Below, piece after piece: positions 45,176-54,329 of a DNA stretch of 64,000 bases; the stretch's first letter is position 1; every line of letters begins with the position of its first letter. Under the pieces are notes generated by a model. That model ran no database searches. It worked only from the letters and a program-made list of their open reading frames with translations, and was not told the DNA's origin. Source of the stretch: Pseudobacteriovorax sp. (GTDB lineage: Bacteria; Bdellovibrionota_B; Oligoflexia; Oligoflexales; Oligoflexaceae). The position numbers were made by a program, and so were the translations under genes. Location of the stretch: NCBI GenBank assembly GCA_013215145.1, contig JABSRP010000022.1:89170-153169 (forward strand), given 5' to 3'.

Positions 45176-46173
45176 GCAGGGGGGCTGATGATCCAGGAAC
45201 GAATGCACCCTTACCAGAGTTCGTTGATGAAACCAAGATCAATGGCTTGACCCCAGGGACAACCGCAGCGGCAATCTACCACGAAAATGCACGTGGCTGT
45301 GCAATTATGAAAAATAACTCACTACTCTGCTGGGGGCAGGACAACAGCGGTAACCTTGGTACGGGGCCTGGAGACCAAACCACAGGTTCGCCCACCCAAG
45401 TCTCAGGTTTTGACGGTTCAGCTGATGACAAAAGCGTGGTGGCTGTGGGGATTGGGTTTCAGCATAGCTGTGCCATAGTAAAAAATGGTCGCGTTGCCTG
45501 CTGGGGCGTTGGTACCAACGGACGCTTGGGTCTAGGTGATCAGAACCTTCGAGAGGTCCCTACATTGATTTCGGCTGATTTCTTCGATGGGTCGAGCAAT
45601 CAGGCTGATAAAAAACCAGTGGCTATATCATCAGGTAACAGCCATACCTGCGTACTTGTGGAAAGTGGAAAGGTCCTGTGCTGGGGGAATGGAGCCAATG
45701 GTCGACTTGGTGATAACAATACCGCCGCACATAACCAGCTCACTCCCGCCTTCGTTACGAATATTGACGGTGCGACGCCGGCAACGACAGCGATCTCTCT
45801 ATCAACGGGAAACAACTTTTCCTGCGCTCTAATGGCGAATGGTACGGTCAAGTGTTGGGGGGCCAGACAGAATGGACGTTTAGGTGACGGGCAGACTAGC
45901 GGCAGTGTAGGGGTTCCAGTACAGACAGCTGGGAATATACTGGATGGTAACAGCGATGAGCGCAAAGCTATTAATCTTACATCAGGAAATCAACACAGTT
46001 GTGTGGTTAGGGCTGACAAGCAAGTAGCCTGTTGGGGGAGTGGGGTTAATGGAAAACTTGGCGATGCTAATGTCATGGCTCATAATGTGGCTCAACCAAC
46101 GCTTATCCCAAATTTTGTCAATGCCGCTGTTGCCCAAAAAGTTCGTTTGAATCCAAAGACTGCAGATGAGTAA
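45124..46173 (+). pseudogene. RCC1-repeat lipoprotein, 3' part (frameshifted)
   Basis: This continues the split gene: 349 residues, almost all RCC1-type repeats of about 50-65 residues. Each has a Cys pair and a CWG..NGRLG core (GRVACWGVGTNGRLGLGD, GKVLCWGNGANGRLGD, GTVKCWGARQNGRLGDG, KQVACWGSGVNGKLGD). The in-frame ATG at 45124 lies inside the repeat and is not a true start. RCC1 repeats fold as a beta-propeller; here it would sit outside the cell on a lipid anchor. No catalytic role is implied. Confidence 0.8.
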
Positions 46174-46237
46174 ATCATACTTTGAGTGCAGTCCAAATTC
46201 TTTGTTTAAAATTCGCTACGCTATTTTTGTCTCTTCA

Positions 46238-48253
46238 CTAGAAGGCGAGGGCCGAGAAGAAGCCGAATTTAAAGGTGTCTTCCTCTATGGATGCCGATCG
46301 ACCTAGAATGGCTTCTTTTTCGAGTTGAGGCTGATTTTTGATAAACAATGGTTCCTTGTTGCTGCGATTTTCTTTAATCTTAGCTAGCCATTTTACAGAG
46401 TCTCCATGCTGATAGCTCAGCCTGTTTTTTGAGGTAACTACGAGCATGGCGGGATATATCTGATTCTTGATTTCTAAAAATGGTGGTACGAAGTCTCCCT
46501 GGTTTCGATCTCCTTTACCAGGAAACGAAGCAAGAAAACGGGGTTGATCAAGAACCAACCCAGCATATAAATTTGGTCTTTGATTTACAATGGTTGCGGA
46601 GACCGGAGAAAAACTACCCTTACTATAAATATAGAGTTGTCCTGATAGCGCAAAACTTTGTGCAATTAATTGATCACTTAAAGATAATACTTGATCGATG
46701 GAGCTTTGAAATGAACTGGCTTCAGTCGTCAAATAATCAGTACTCTTAAAATGCGGAAATACAACGATAAATCCCTTGTCCATAAGGCTAAGCCAGTAAT
46801 CTCTAAACCTAGGTCGTGCATAACTAGACGGATTTTGGTCGTCCAACACTATGAGCGCCGGATTACGACTTTTGAGTTTGCGACTTTTCCTGTAGGTCAG
46901 AGTCACGAAGGATTTTGTACCCTTGACATCAAAGGTTTTCAGTGAGCTGGTATACAAACTTGGATTCACTGTTTTTAACAGCGCTTGAGAGCCAATGCGG
47001 CTTTCTTTCTTCGCATAGACATTATAATTGAACATCTCAGGTGGTGAGCCAAGTGATTCTTTCGTATACAGAATACTGTCGGAATCGAATACTAAGTTTT
47101 TGGCCATAGTAAATGATTGATGCGCTTTAACCTCAAAAATTGAGGAGATGGATTTATTTTTATATTGATAAAGATGATATTTATCAACTGAAGGTAACTC
47201 TGTTTTGATCACTATGAAGTCTTTGAATCCCCAAAAATCTACAATGGGCTGTTTTAATTGAGCAGGAAGAAGAGGCTTCCAATCTGATTTTTTGAACGAA
47301 TTTGCCTCGGTGACAAAAATCTGTTTGTCGTCTGACGGCGCCTTCGAAATCATGATGAACTTATCTGCACTTGCTTTCACTTTATAGTCCGAACCTGCCG
47401 TTTTGGGTTCTAACAACTGAGGTGGCGTCGACGGGACTAGTCCTAAGACAAATCTTGTTTCTGACGTGACATCCCCGATTGAATCGATAAAAATATACTT
47501 TTCGCTCAAAGATTTTCTCAGAGTTACTTTAAATCCTTCCTTAGTCTCTTGGTAGGTACTGAGGAGTTCTTTGTTAGGAAGGGCTAACCGCAAAACATGC
47601 TTTGGCAGGTCCGAGGTTTTTTTAGGGGCACTTACTATGAACAGGTCTGGTGTTTTTTGAGCCCAAACAAAATCACCTACGGTGTTCTCAATAAGGTGTA
47701 TTTGTTTTTTTTGCTGTAGATCAAATATAGCAATATTCTGATGGGGCGATGATTCTGAGGTTATCGCGTAAGCCAAGTATTTGCCGGTTGCATCGATTTT
47801 GATTGGGCCGATGGAAAGCGGGATGTCTTTTTTCGGCATTTTGTTGAAGTCCAGTAGAACCTCTTCATTCGCTGCTAGCCTTCCTTTTTTTCGATAAAAA
47901 ATGGGAAATTCTTTGTCCATGGGATGCTTCTGATAGTAGAAGAAGCCGCGAAAATAGTACGGAGTACTCTCAGATGTGACATTACGGCGTTTTTCTAGGG
48001 CGTTGCGAAAACTCTGGATGGGTTTTTCTCGCCCTGTCAGAAACTTGTTCAAATCCTCAGCCTGAGATTTATAAAAGGATTTAAAAGTGTCAGATTGACT
48101 GTTATCTAACCAACTGAAAGGTTGTATTGCTATATCCAGAGTCTTACGAGTGTCCTCTGGCACATCCTTTGCTTTTTCCTGCGAGATACCAGAGGTCGCG
48201 ATCATGATTGCCAAAAGGTAATTCAGGTGGACTGCCATTAAAAAGCGTAACAT
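46238..48253 (-). CDS. Degenerate oligopeptidase B (S9)-like secreted protein
   Basis: The protein has 671 residues with a signal peptide (1-24); AGGAAA precedes the ATG. The layout follows prolyl oligopeptidase/oligopeptidase B: FRGFFYYQKH, KGRLAANEEVLLDFNKM, PIKIDATGKYLAYAITSE, VWAQKTPDLF and SDIGDVTSETRF-like segments of the propeller, then a hydrolase domain (YWLSLMDKGFIVVFPHFKS, IVNQRPNLYAGLV). The catalytic parts are gone: the GGSAGG nucleophile region reads YSKGSFSPVS, the Asp loop reads TSKNRLSYQ, and no histidine remains near the end. It is probably a pseudo-enzyme that binds peptides. Confidence 0.75.
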   Translation of the reverse strand: MLRFLMAVHLNYLLAIMIATSGISQEKAKDVPEDTRKTLDIAIQPFSWLDNSQSDTFKSFYKSQAEDLNKFLTGREKPIQSFRNALEKRRNVTSESTPYYFRGFFYYQKHPMDKEFPIFYRKKGRLAANEEVLLDFNKMPKKDIPLSIGPIKIDATGKYLAYAITSESSPHQNIAIFDLQQKKQIHLIENTVGDFVWAQKTPDLFIVSAPKKTSDLPKHVLRLALPNKELLSTYQETKEGFKVTLRKSLSEKYIFIDSIGDVTSETRFVLGLVPSTPPQLLEPKTAGSDYKVKASADKFIMISKAPSDDKQIFVTEANSFKKSDWKPLLPAQLKQPIVDFWGFKDFIVIKTELPSVDKYHLYQYKNKSISSIFEVKAHQSFTMAKNLVFDSDSILYTKESLGSPPEMFNYNVYAKKESRIGSQALLKTVNPSLYTSSLKTFDVKGTKSFVTLTYRKSRKLKSRNPALIVLDDQNPSSYARPRFRDYWLSLMDKGFIVVFPHFKSTDYLTTEASSFQSSIDQVLSLSDQLIAQSFALSGQLYIYSKGSFSPVSATIVNQRPNLYAGLVLDQPRFLASFPGKGDRNQGDFVPPFLEIKNQIYPAMLVVTSKNRLSYQHGDSVKWLAKIKENRSNKEPLFIKNQPQLEKEAILGRSASIEEDTFKFGFFSALAF

Positions 48254-48537
48254 ACGGGTTTCCTAGAGATTCAAATCAATGCGTGAGCCAATGGTCAATT
48301 TAGGAGCTTAAGAGGTTCGCCACAAGTATAATTTGGACTCTTTGAAACTGACTAAGCGATTAAAACTAGTTTCACCAAGATGTTCTAAGAAAGGAAAAAA
48401 CGGCTTAGTGGTGTTCGCAGATAACGACTTTTGAGAACGGTTAGATGAAAAGGCTCGGTTTTAACATTGAGACTATATTACGGCGGCCGGTAATCTAATG
48501 ACGATTGAGATCCCCATATTCGCTAAAGGAGTGCGAG

Positions 48538-49389
48538 ATGTCTTTATTTTTGCTTATCTTAGAATTTCTATTAAACCTGTTTGCATTTGGCCCCAAAGAT
48601 CCCCCACAAAAAGAGCCCCAACCTGAGCAACCAAACATAGAAGCGAAGATTTATCTCGAAGAGGATCCCTATTTAGATTACGGACGCCTCACCTTTGATG
48701 AATCGACCTCAAAGGAGCTGTTTCAGTTGATTGGGGTTATGGCTACGACTTCGGTTTCTGAGGTTCCCGGTCTTGGGCAAATATCTATTCGTCGCGGCCA
48801 AAATCTATCTTGCCTTGAGCTCGATTACAATGAGTTCACTGGGGAAAGTCCGAAGTATCTTTGTCATGCTTTGCTTTCTCGGAAAGGCCAATTTCAGGCT
48901 TTCGGCAATCTACTAGCTCAAGAACCAACAGAAAACATAGAAGCTTCAGAACCTTCGTTATTCACGGCATCTGGAGAGACTGCTGAGTTGATCTATCATT
49001 TTCTAAATGTAGCGCCATTCCCTAATCTAAACAATACTAGCTTTCTGAAGCAGGGTGAACATATCGCCTGCTATCAAACAAATAACCCCACAGATGGAAC
49101 GGTGGCGTATCGTTGCGGATTTACTGTTTCTCAAGATGGTGTTGTTTCGTCTGCTGGATCTACTGATCCCATTGCTCGGGTTGGTAAAACCTATCCATTA
49201 AGCGATATAGCTGAATACTCACCCGTTGACATGCTACGACAAGAATGGGTTTTGAGTGAACAGGAAAACACCACATATGGTCTTGCACAGCTAGAAACCT
49301 ATCAAAGTGCTTTCATAACTCCAGACACGGGAGATCAGACCGACCCCGAGCAGCCAGATGGTGATGACGATGATTTTTTCGAGTTTTAG
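48538..49389 (+). CDS. Secreted two-repeat protein of the C25-protease operon
   Basis: The protein has 283 residues from ATG 48538 (AAAGGAG upstream); the start at 48505 is rejected. A signal/anchor helix (SLFLLILEFLLNLFAFG) is followed by a Pro/Glu linker and two related blocks of about 70 residues, each with the pattern of a helix, then RRGQNLSCLEL...YLCHALLSRKGQF or KQGEHIACYQ...YRCGFTVSQDGVV, that is, one Cys pair each. The acidic tail ends DDDDFFEF. No family is recognised. It precedes the C25-like gene by 19 bases, so it is probably co-transcribed with it and acts with it outside the cell. Confidence 0.6.
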   Translation: MSLFLLILEFLLNLFAFGPKDPPQKEPQPEQPNIEAKIYLEEDPYLDYGRLTFDESTSKELFQLIGVMATTSVSEVPGLGQISIRRGQNLSCLELDYNEFTGESPKYLCHALLSRKGQFQAFGNLLAQEPTENIEASEPSLFTASGETAELIYHFLNVAPFPNLNNTSFLKQGEHIACYQTNNPTDGTVAYRCGFTVSQDGVVSSAGSTDPIARVGKTYPLSDIAEYSPVDMLRQEWVLSEQENTTYGLAQLETYQSAFITPDTGDQTDPEQPDGDDDDFFEF

Positions 49390-49408
49390 AAAGTCGAGGT
49401 TTGATAAT

Positions 49409-52252
49409 ATGAAAGCTATTAGTTTTTTTGTGGTGACCCTTTTTTGTGCTTTGCAGCCCCCTTTTCTTGGAGCTCAGAATCGTGATCTGGCCCTAGAATG
49501 GACTAAAGAAGTTCTTTCTAACGAACTTCCCCAGTTCACGGAAGATAGCTCCTATTTGCTGGTGGCTGCTGCCTCGATACAAGCGCCAGAGTCGTTTATG
49601 GCATCAATGAAGTGTTCCTTTCGAGATGGAGAAACCTCCTACCGGAATGTGAAATTAGTCCCTATCCCTTGCGAAGGTCAGTGTCTCGACGGGGAATCCT
49701 CAGGTATCGTTTATGCGCTAGAGCAGGGGATAAAAGAAACACCAATTTCCCTGGAAATGACTTGCCGAAGCAAACGAGGTGGGACATTAAGTGCCACCCT
49801 GTCGCGGCAAGTATTTCTTGGCGATCAAATCGAATCGGAAAGGCAGTATTTTGGATTCGCAAGGCGGACCCTTGGCGTGCACTTGGGAGGAGTCAGAACC
49901 ACAAATCAGGCAGTCAAACTTAGAGTGAATACTGACGGCCTAGTAGCGCTTAAAGACGCTCAGGGAAACTATAGTGAGTTTTTAAATGATTTTGGCACCA
50001 GCTACCCTCATGGAGAAAACGCTGCAAAAAAAGCAAGGGTACCCCATCTGGTTCGATACTTTGCGATTCCTCAGAATATCAATGCCATCAAATTGAAGCT
50101 ACGGTTGAGTAACGAAACGCTGTATCAGCCAGCAAAACTCAAATTAGTAGGTGTTCCACGCTACGATCGTGATTTGTCACCTCAACCACCTCTGAGGCCT
50201 AACCCCACTCCCATCGTTCGACCGCCCGTTATTCGACCACCAGTTATTGATCGGCCTCCAGTAATTCGGCCGCCAGTTATCAGGCCACCTATCGTTATAC
50301 CGCCTGGCTCTTCAAGTAACGATAAGGTTTTGGTAAAGCGAGATGCTAAGGTCGAAATCATTCGCATCGAGGGTGTCCAAATTGCGAGACTGCAGATGCC
50401 TCTTGTGGACTATGATCCACAATCTCAGGTGATGACTCACTATCGAGGGATGGACATCGCCATTGAGTATGGTAACGGTTCGGATTGCTTTATACCGACA
50501 CAGAAGTTTGCTCATCCACAGCACGCCAGCCGCTCTGTCCTCGGACTGTTAGCAAATCCAGAGGTTATAGAATCCAGTGTATGTCCGAGGAGCATTACGG
50601 AAAGTCCAGAAGAGCGAGAGGATTCGTTTATCATTACCCCGCGTTCGTCGCTTATGCGAAGTAGCAATCATCTTGCTATGAGATCCCAAGGGGCTTGTCC
50701 TTCGGTAGAAGCTGATATATTGGCTTTATACAATTCCAACTTACGAGGGATTGAAACCGTTGTCGACGAGTATCGGACCCACAAGATGAAAGAGGGATAT
50801 GCGGTTCATCCCATAGATATAAAGCAACTTGGCCAGGACTTGACGGACAAAACTTTACGACCTCTGCTAAAGTGCTATTATGATCGGTCTGTCGGGGATA
50901 AACCATCTTGGCTATTGATCTGGGGCGATGTTAACTATATTCCGACATCTTACTCTAGCAAAGCCGAATTTAGGAATAAACAAGATGGCGTTGCCAATTC
51001 CGGAGATCTCGTCTACGGAAGTTTCGCAAAAAGTAATATATTAGGGATCCCGGAGCTAACAGTTGGCAGAATTCCCGTGAATCGTTTGTCGGAGGCAAAA
51101 GACTATTTGGATAAACTGAAGCGATACTCCTCTGGGCAAGGTCTTGCCGGATTCGATTCTATTTTGTTGACGGGATACTTTGAGGATGAGCTTCTTCCGC
51201 AAGACAACACCTCTGATAAGAGCGTCTACACTGAGGTATTTGAGACAGATATTGTTCCTGGTCTGCTCAATCATGGATTTAATATTCGACGGCATTATTC
51301 AGCATCAGCTGGCTCAGATCCTCAACGTTGGAGCCATGGCAGCAGAATTCCCTCAAGTTTACTCGCACGAAATGGCTTCTCATGGCAAAGTGATTTTCGA
51401 GATCTTCAATCTTCCTTGTCATCTCGAGGCATCATTGTGCATCGAGGGCATGCCGGTATAGGGGAGTGGGAGGCGCCGTCTTTCTCCATTCACAATGTAG
51501 GCGACTTGGGGAGGCGAAGCAATACACCACTTGTCCTGGGTATTAACTGCCTCTCAGGCATGTTTGACAGTGAAACCTTGGGGAAAGAAAAGGATGATGA
51601 ACCAAAGGGAGATTTCTCGAGAGATTTGCTAGCTAATCCTGTCGGCTTAGGAGAAGCATTGGTCCGCTCTCCCTATGGTGCGATTGGGTATATAGGAGCT
51701 AGTCGCTCGTCTGTGACCTTCGCTAACGATTATATGGCTGCGGGATTACTCTATGAACCGACTTTACCACGAACGGTTTCCGATCGTAGGCTTGGCGCAA
51801 TCTTGAATCGAGGGAAGCAGTTCTTGGCCTCTAGATATGTCGTTGATGGTCGGGTTGATCCCTCTACTGTATCAAAAACAGTATTTGAACAATTTTTTAT
51901 TTATAACCTTCAAGGCGATCCTACCGTTGAGGTTTTTGATGATGCTCAACCAAGGCTATTCTCGTCTCGTCCATTGACGCGGACTCTGTTGCCCAATGGA
52001 CGGACACGTATTCAAGGTCGTCTAAGTTATCGGCAAGATTCATGCTTCAGTTGCGAGCCAACGGCTTCTTCTATCGCTCAGGTTTTGAGTAAGCATGCTG
52101 TGACAGTGACTATATTTGACGAAGATAGACAGATTCTTCAGCGCGTTCGTCTAAGCAATGATGGGCATTTACAAATTGATTTGCCAGCCATGGGAGGTTT
52201 GACCGTGGTTGCCTCGGGTCTTGGAATTCGTCCGTTTCATGCTAGCCTTTGA
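49409..52252 (+). CDS. Gingipain-like (C25) cysteine protease
   Basis: The protein has 947 residues from ATG 49409; the earlier frame start overlaps the previous gene. A signal peptide (1-22) is followed by a beta-rich propeptide-like region, a Pro/Arg linker with about six RPPVI-type units (residues about 265-301), and a caspase-like C25 domain: LLIWGDVNYIP, ELTVGRIPVNRLSEA, catalytic H681 in VHRGHAGIGEW and C714 in GINCLSGMFD. A beta-sandwich follows the catalytic core. Gingipain-family proteases are secreted and degrade host or prey proteins. The last bases overlap the next gene, a TIGR02147 regulator. Confidence 0.84.
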   Translation: MKAISFFVVTLFCALQPPFLGAQNRDLALEWTKEVLSNELPQFTEDSSYLLVAAASIQAPESFMASMKCSFRDGETSYRNVKLVPIPCEGQCLDGESSGIVYALEQGIKETPISLEMTCRSKRGGTLSATLSRQVFLGDQIESERQYFGFARRTLGVHLGGVRTTNQAVKLRVNTDGLVALKDAQGNYSEFLNDFGTSYPHGENAAKKARVPHLVRYFAIPQNINAIKLKLRLSNETLYQPAKLKLVGVPRYDRDLSPQPPLRPNPTPIVRPPVIRPPVIDRPPVIRPPVIRPPIVIPPGSSSNDKVLVKRDAKVEIIRIEGVQIARLQMPLVDYDPQSQVMTHYRGMDIAIEYGNGSDCFIPTQKFAHPQHASRSVLGLLANPEVIESSVCPRSITESPEEREDSFIITPRSSLMRSSNHLAMRSQGACPSVEADILALYNSNLRGIETVVDEYRTHKMKEGYAVHPIDIKQLGQDLTDKTLRPLLKCYYDRSVGDKPSWLLIWGDVNYIPTSYSSKAEFRNKQDGVANSGDLVYGSFAKSNILGIPELTVGRIPVNRLSEAKDYLDKLKRYSSGQGLAGFDSILLTGYFEDELLPQDNTSDKSVYTEVFETDIVPGLLNHGFNIRRHYSASAGSDPQRWSHGSRIPSSLLARNGFSWQSDFRDLQSSLSSRGIIVHRGHAGIGEWEAPSFSIHNVGDLGRRSNTPLVLGINCLSGMFDSETLGKEKDDEPKGDFSRDLLANPVGLGEALVRSPYGAIGYIGASRSSVTFANDYMAAGLLYEPTLPRTVSDRRLGAILNRGKQFLASRYVVDGRVDPSTVSKTVFEQFFIYNLQGDPTVEVFDDAQPRLFSSRPLTRTLLPNGRTRIQGRLSYRQDSCFSCEPTASSIAQVLSKHAVTVTIFDEDRQILQRVRLSNDGHLQIDLPAMGGLTVVASGLGIRPFHASL

Positions 52253-53195
52253 GGAAGGCCCCCACTCAAAAGACTTTGAATTTTACTCACCAATTCGCTA
52301 TAACCCGTCCATTATTAATGAGACGGGTTTGGCATCGGTGGAAACACAAGAGTTCAATGATATTAGCATATTACTTAAGGCTCAGACTGGTTCGAGCTCT
52401 CTGAGAGAGCTCTACGAGGCGCGAAAGGCGAAAAAAGACAGCTTTTCCCTAAGTTTTATATCACGTCAATGTGGCGCATCAAAGGGCTATCTTTCCGATG
52501 TCTTCCGGGGGAAGCGTCAGCTCCACCCTCAGTATTGGGAGCCGATCGTCGATGTATTCAAACTCCAGGGTCGTTCAAAATCGATACTGCAAAAACTTCT
52601 TGAGCTTGATCGCAATCGGGATGACAGCAAAACTGAGCTTCTGTTAGAAGAATTGGCTCGTCTGAGAAAAGCAGCTGCAACCTACATTAAGACATTTCCA
52701 GAGCAGTCTAAGGGAATGTTTTTTGCGCTAGAGGTCTATTGTAGTTTTGGGATGTTTGGAAATTCTCCAACTCTCAAGGAGCTGCGCGATCACTTTGGTT
52801 CTGGGCGTGGTATCGACCTGGATCATGCTCTGCGCTATCTTATCTCTACAGGTGCTATTGCTTATGATGGGATACATTACCGTATTCTTGAGAATCACAT
52901 AAGTTTTGTATCCTCTGAGTCGGGAGACTACTCCTATAATTCCTACCTTTCTCAGTCCCTTGACTTTGCTAAGCAGAACCTAGAGGAGTGGTCAGAAAAA
53001 AGGGATCGATCAATTTATGAAGCCACATTTATTTCCGTAGAAAAAGATAAGCTACCAGACTTTATAGAAACCATTCGCAATCAAAATCATCAATTTCAAG
53101 CTGACTTAGAGTCTAAGGATGCTGACACGATAGTTCTGTATAATATGCAAGTCTTTCCCGTATCCCAAAAGCGGATGGCAAAGCAAACTGACTAG
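52239..53195 (+). CDS. TIGR02147 family putative regulator
   Basis: The protein has about 318 residues. ATG 52239 lies inside the upstream protease gene, whose stop is at 52250-52252; a later TTG start near 52330 is possible and would shorten the N-terminus to match its paralog at 22038. Family signature: LRELYEARKAKKDSFSLSF, GYLSDVFRGKRQLHPQYWE, FALEVYCSFGMFGN, and the ending KDADTIVLYNMQVFPVS. The second C-terminal half is helical. As with the other copy, it is coupled to a gene for a secreted product, here a protease. Confidence 0.82.
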   Translation: MLAFEEGPHSKDFEFYSPIRYNPSIINETGLASVETQEFNDISILLKAQTGSSSLRELYEARKAKKDSFSLSFISRQCGASKGYLSDVFRGKRQLHPQYWEPIVDVFKLQGRSKSILQKLLELDRNRDDSKTELLLEELARLRKAAATYIKTFPEQSKGMFFALEVYCSFGMFGNSPTLKELRDHFGSGRGIDLDHALRYLISTGAIAYDGIHYRILENHISFVSSESGDYSYNSYLSQSLDFAKQNLEEWSEKRDRSIYEATFISVEKDKLPDFIETIRNQNHQFQADLESKDADTIVLYNMQVFPVSQKRMAKQTD

Positions 53196-53221
53196 AGTTT
53201 CAATGCTTGTTCATTGTTCCT

Positions 53222-53905
53222 TTATCTTCCTTTTTGATTTACAGATATACTAACACTAATGGCATCATCGCTAATCGAAGCTTTACTATTGCCAGCAGTT
53301 AGGATAGCTCCCAAAAGGCCCCCAAACGATATTTCGAAATTCCCTATTTTCGTTGTGAAGTCAACACCATAGGTAGTTTTCGGCTCAGTGTGCCAGAAAA
53401 ACTCAATATCGGCGAGGAGTTGTGGATCTGTCACTGTTCCATCGTCGGACTGTGCTTCACTTTCGATACTATTGGTATCTAATGCCTGGTAATCGAGCCA
53501 TGGTGTGATGGCAAACCGCTTAAAAACCTGGTATTTGATATTTAAACCGGCTTGAAGCCCGGAAAGATTGTATCGTTTAGTTTTGACATTGGTGTTTCCA
53601 GCTACAACCGAATCCGAAAATACCTCTTCAGTATAGTCGTGTTTTGCATTGATGCTTTTGCCACCAAGAATGACAGTTGCCTTGATATTTTTATGTAGTT
53701 TTGGAAATGGTATCCAGTAGAGAAAAAGTCCAATTTCGGTAAACGCGATGGAGCTTTCTTGATCCGAATTATAGTTCTGTCCTTGGACAAGGATGCGTCT
53801 TTTGTAAATAGACTCCTTAAGTCCCCGGCCTAAGGAAAATCCGAGACCAATATTCTTCAGAGATATGGCTATGTGCGGATGAACCGCCCAACCTCCGAGT
53901 TCCAA
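53222..53905 (-). pseudogene. Outer-membrane beta-barrel protein, 3' part (frameshifted)
   Basis: 227 residues rich in alternating strands (GFSLGRGLKESIYKRRILVQ, LFLYWIPFPKLHKNIKATVI, LSGLQAGLNIKYQVFKRFAI) with aromatic ends, as in small beta-barrels. The frame is open upstream of 53905 to about 53955, where it meets the end of the 71-residue piece. The TTG start inferred here is internal, not a real start. Joined with that piece it gives one barrel of about 314 residues. Confidence 0.78.
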
Positions 53906-53951
53906 ACTTGCCTGATAATCAGGTATATCAGCATAGTTGGTATTTTCGAGG

Positions 53952-54167
53952 TCAGGGGGTTATATTGTACTTTGGGTACTCAATGCCTAGGGCATAGGTG
54001 ATCGTATTTTTTGCAGGACTGAGATGAGTTATCGGAGCTCCACCATAAATCGCCCGATTATTTTGACGATAATCGACGAATTGCTCTTTGAGGTCTTCCA
54101 GATTATCTGCTCTTTGAGCCAGAGCATGAGTGGAAAGAAGCATTCCGATTGCTATTAAAATCTTCAC
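53952..54167 (-). pseudogene. Outer-membrane beta-barrel protein, 5' part (frameshifted)
   Basis: The first 71 residues of the barrel gene: signal peptide (MKILIAIGMLLSTHALA) then DNLEDLKEQFVDYRQNNRAI and TYALGIEYPKYNITP. The frame ends at a TGA just after a run of five G on the + strand (53955-53959). Removing one of these restores ...NITPDLENTNYADIP and joins the next part without a gap. So a one-base insertion in this run has split the gene. Confidence 0.78.
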
Positions 54168-54329
54168 ACAGAACTCATCTATTCGTCGTGTTTTCGGAAG
54201 TAATCGGTATGTTTTGCATCATCCTTAAGCAAATGGATCTGATTATTCAGGACTACAAAAATAGACTAACTTGGTTTCTTAGGAATCTTCAAAAAAATCC
54301 GATACCTACCTTAGTGGTAGACCGGGTTT

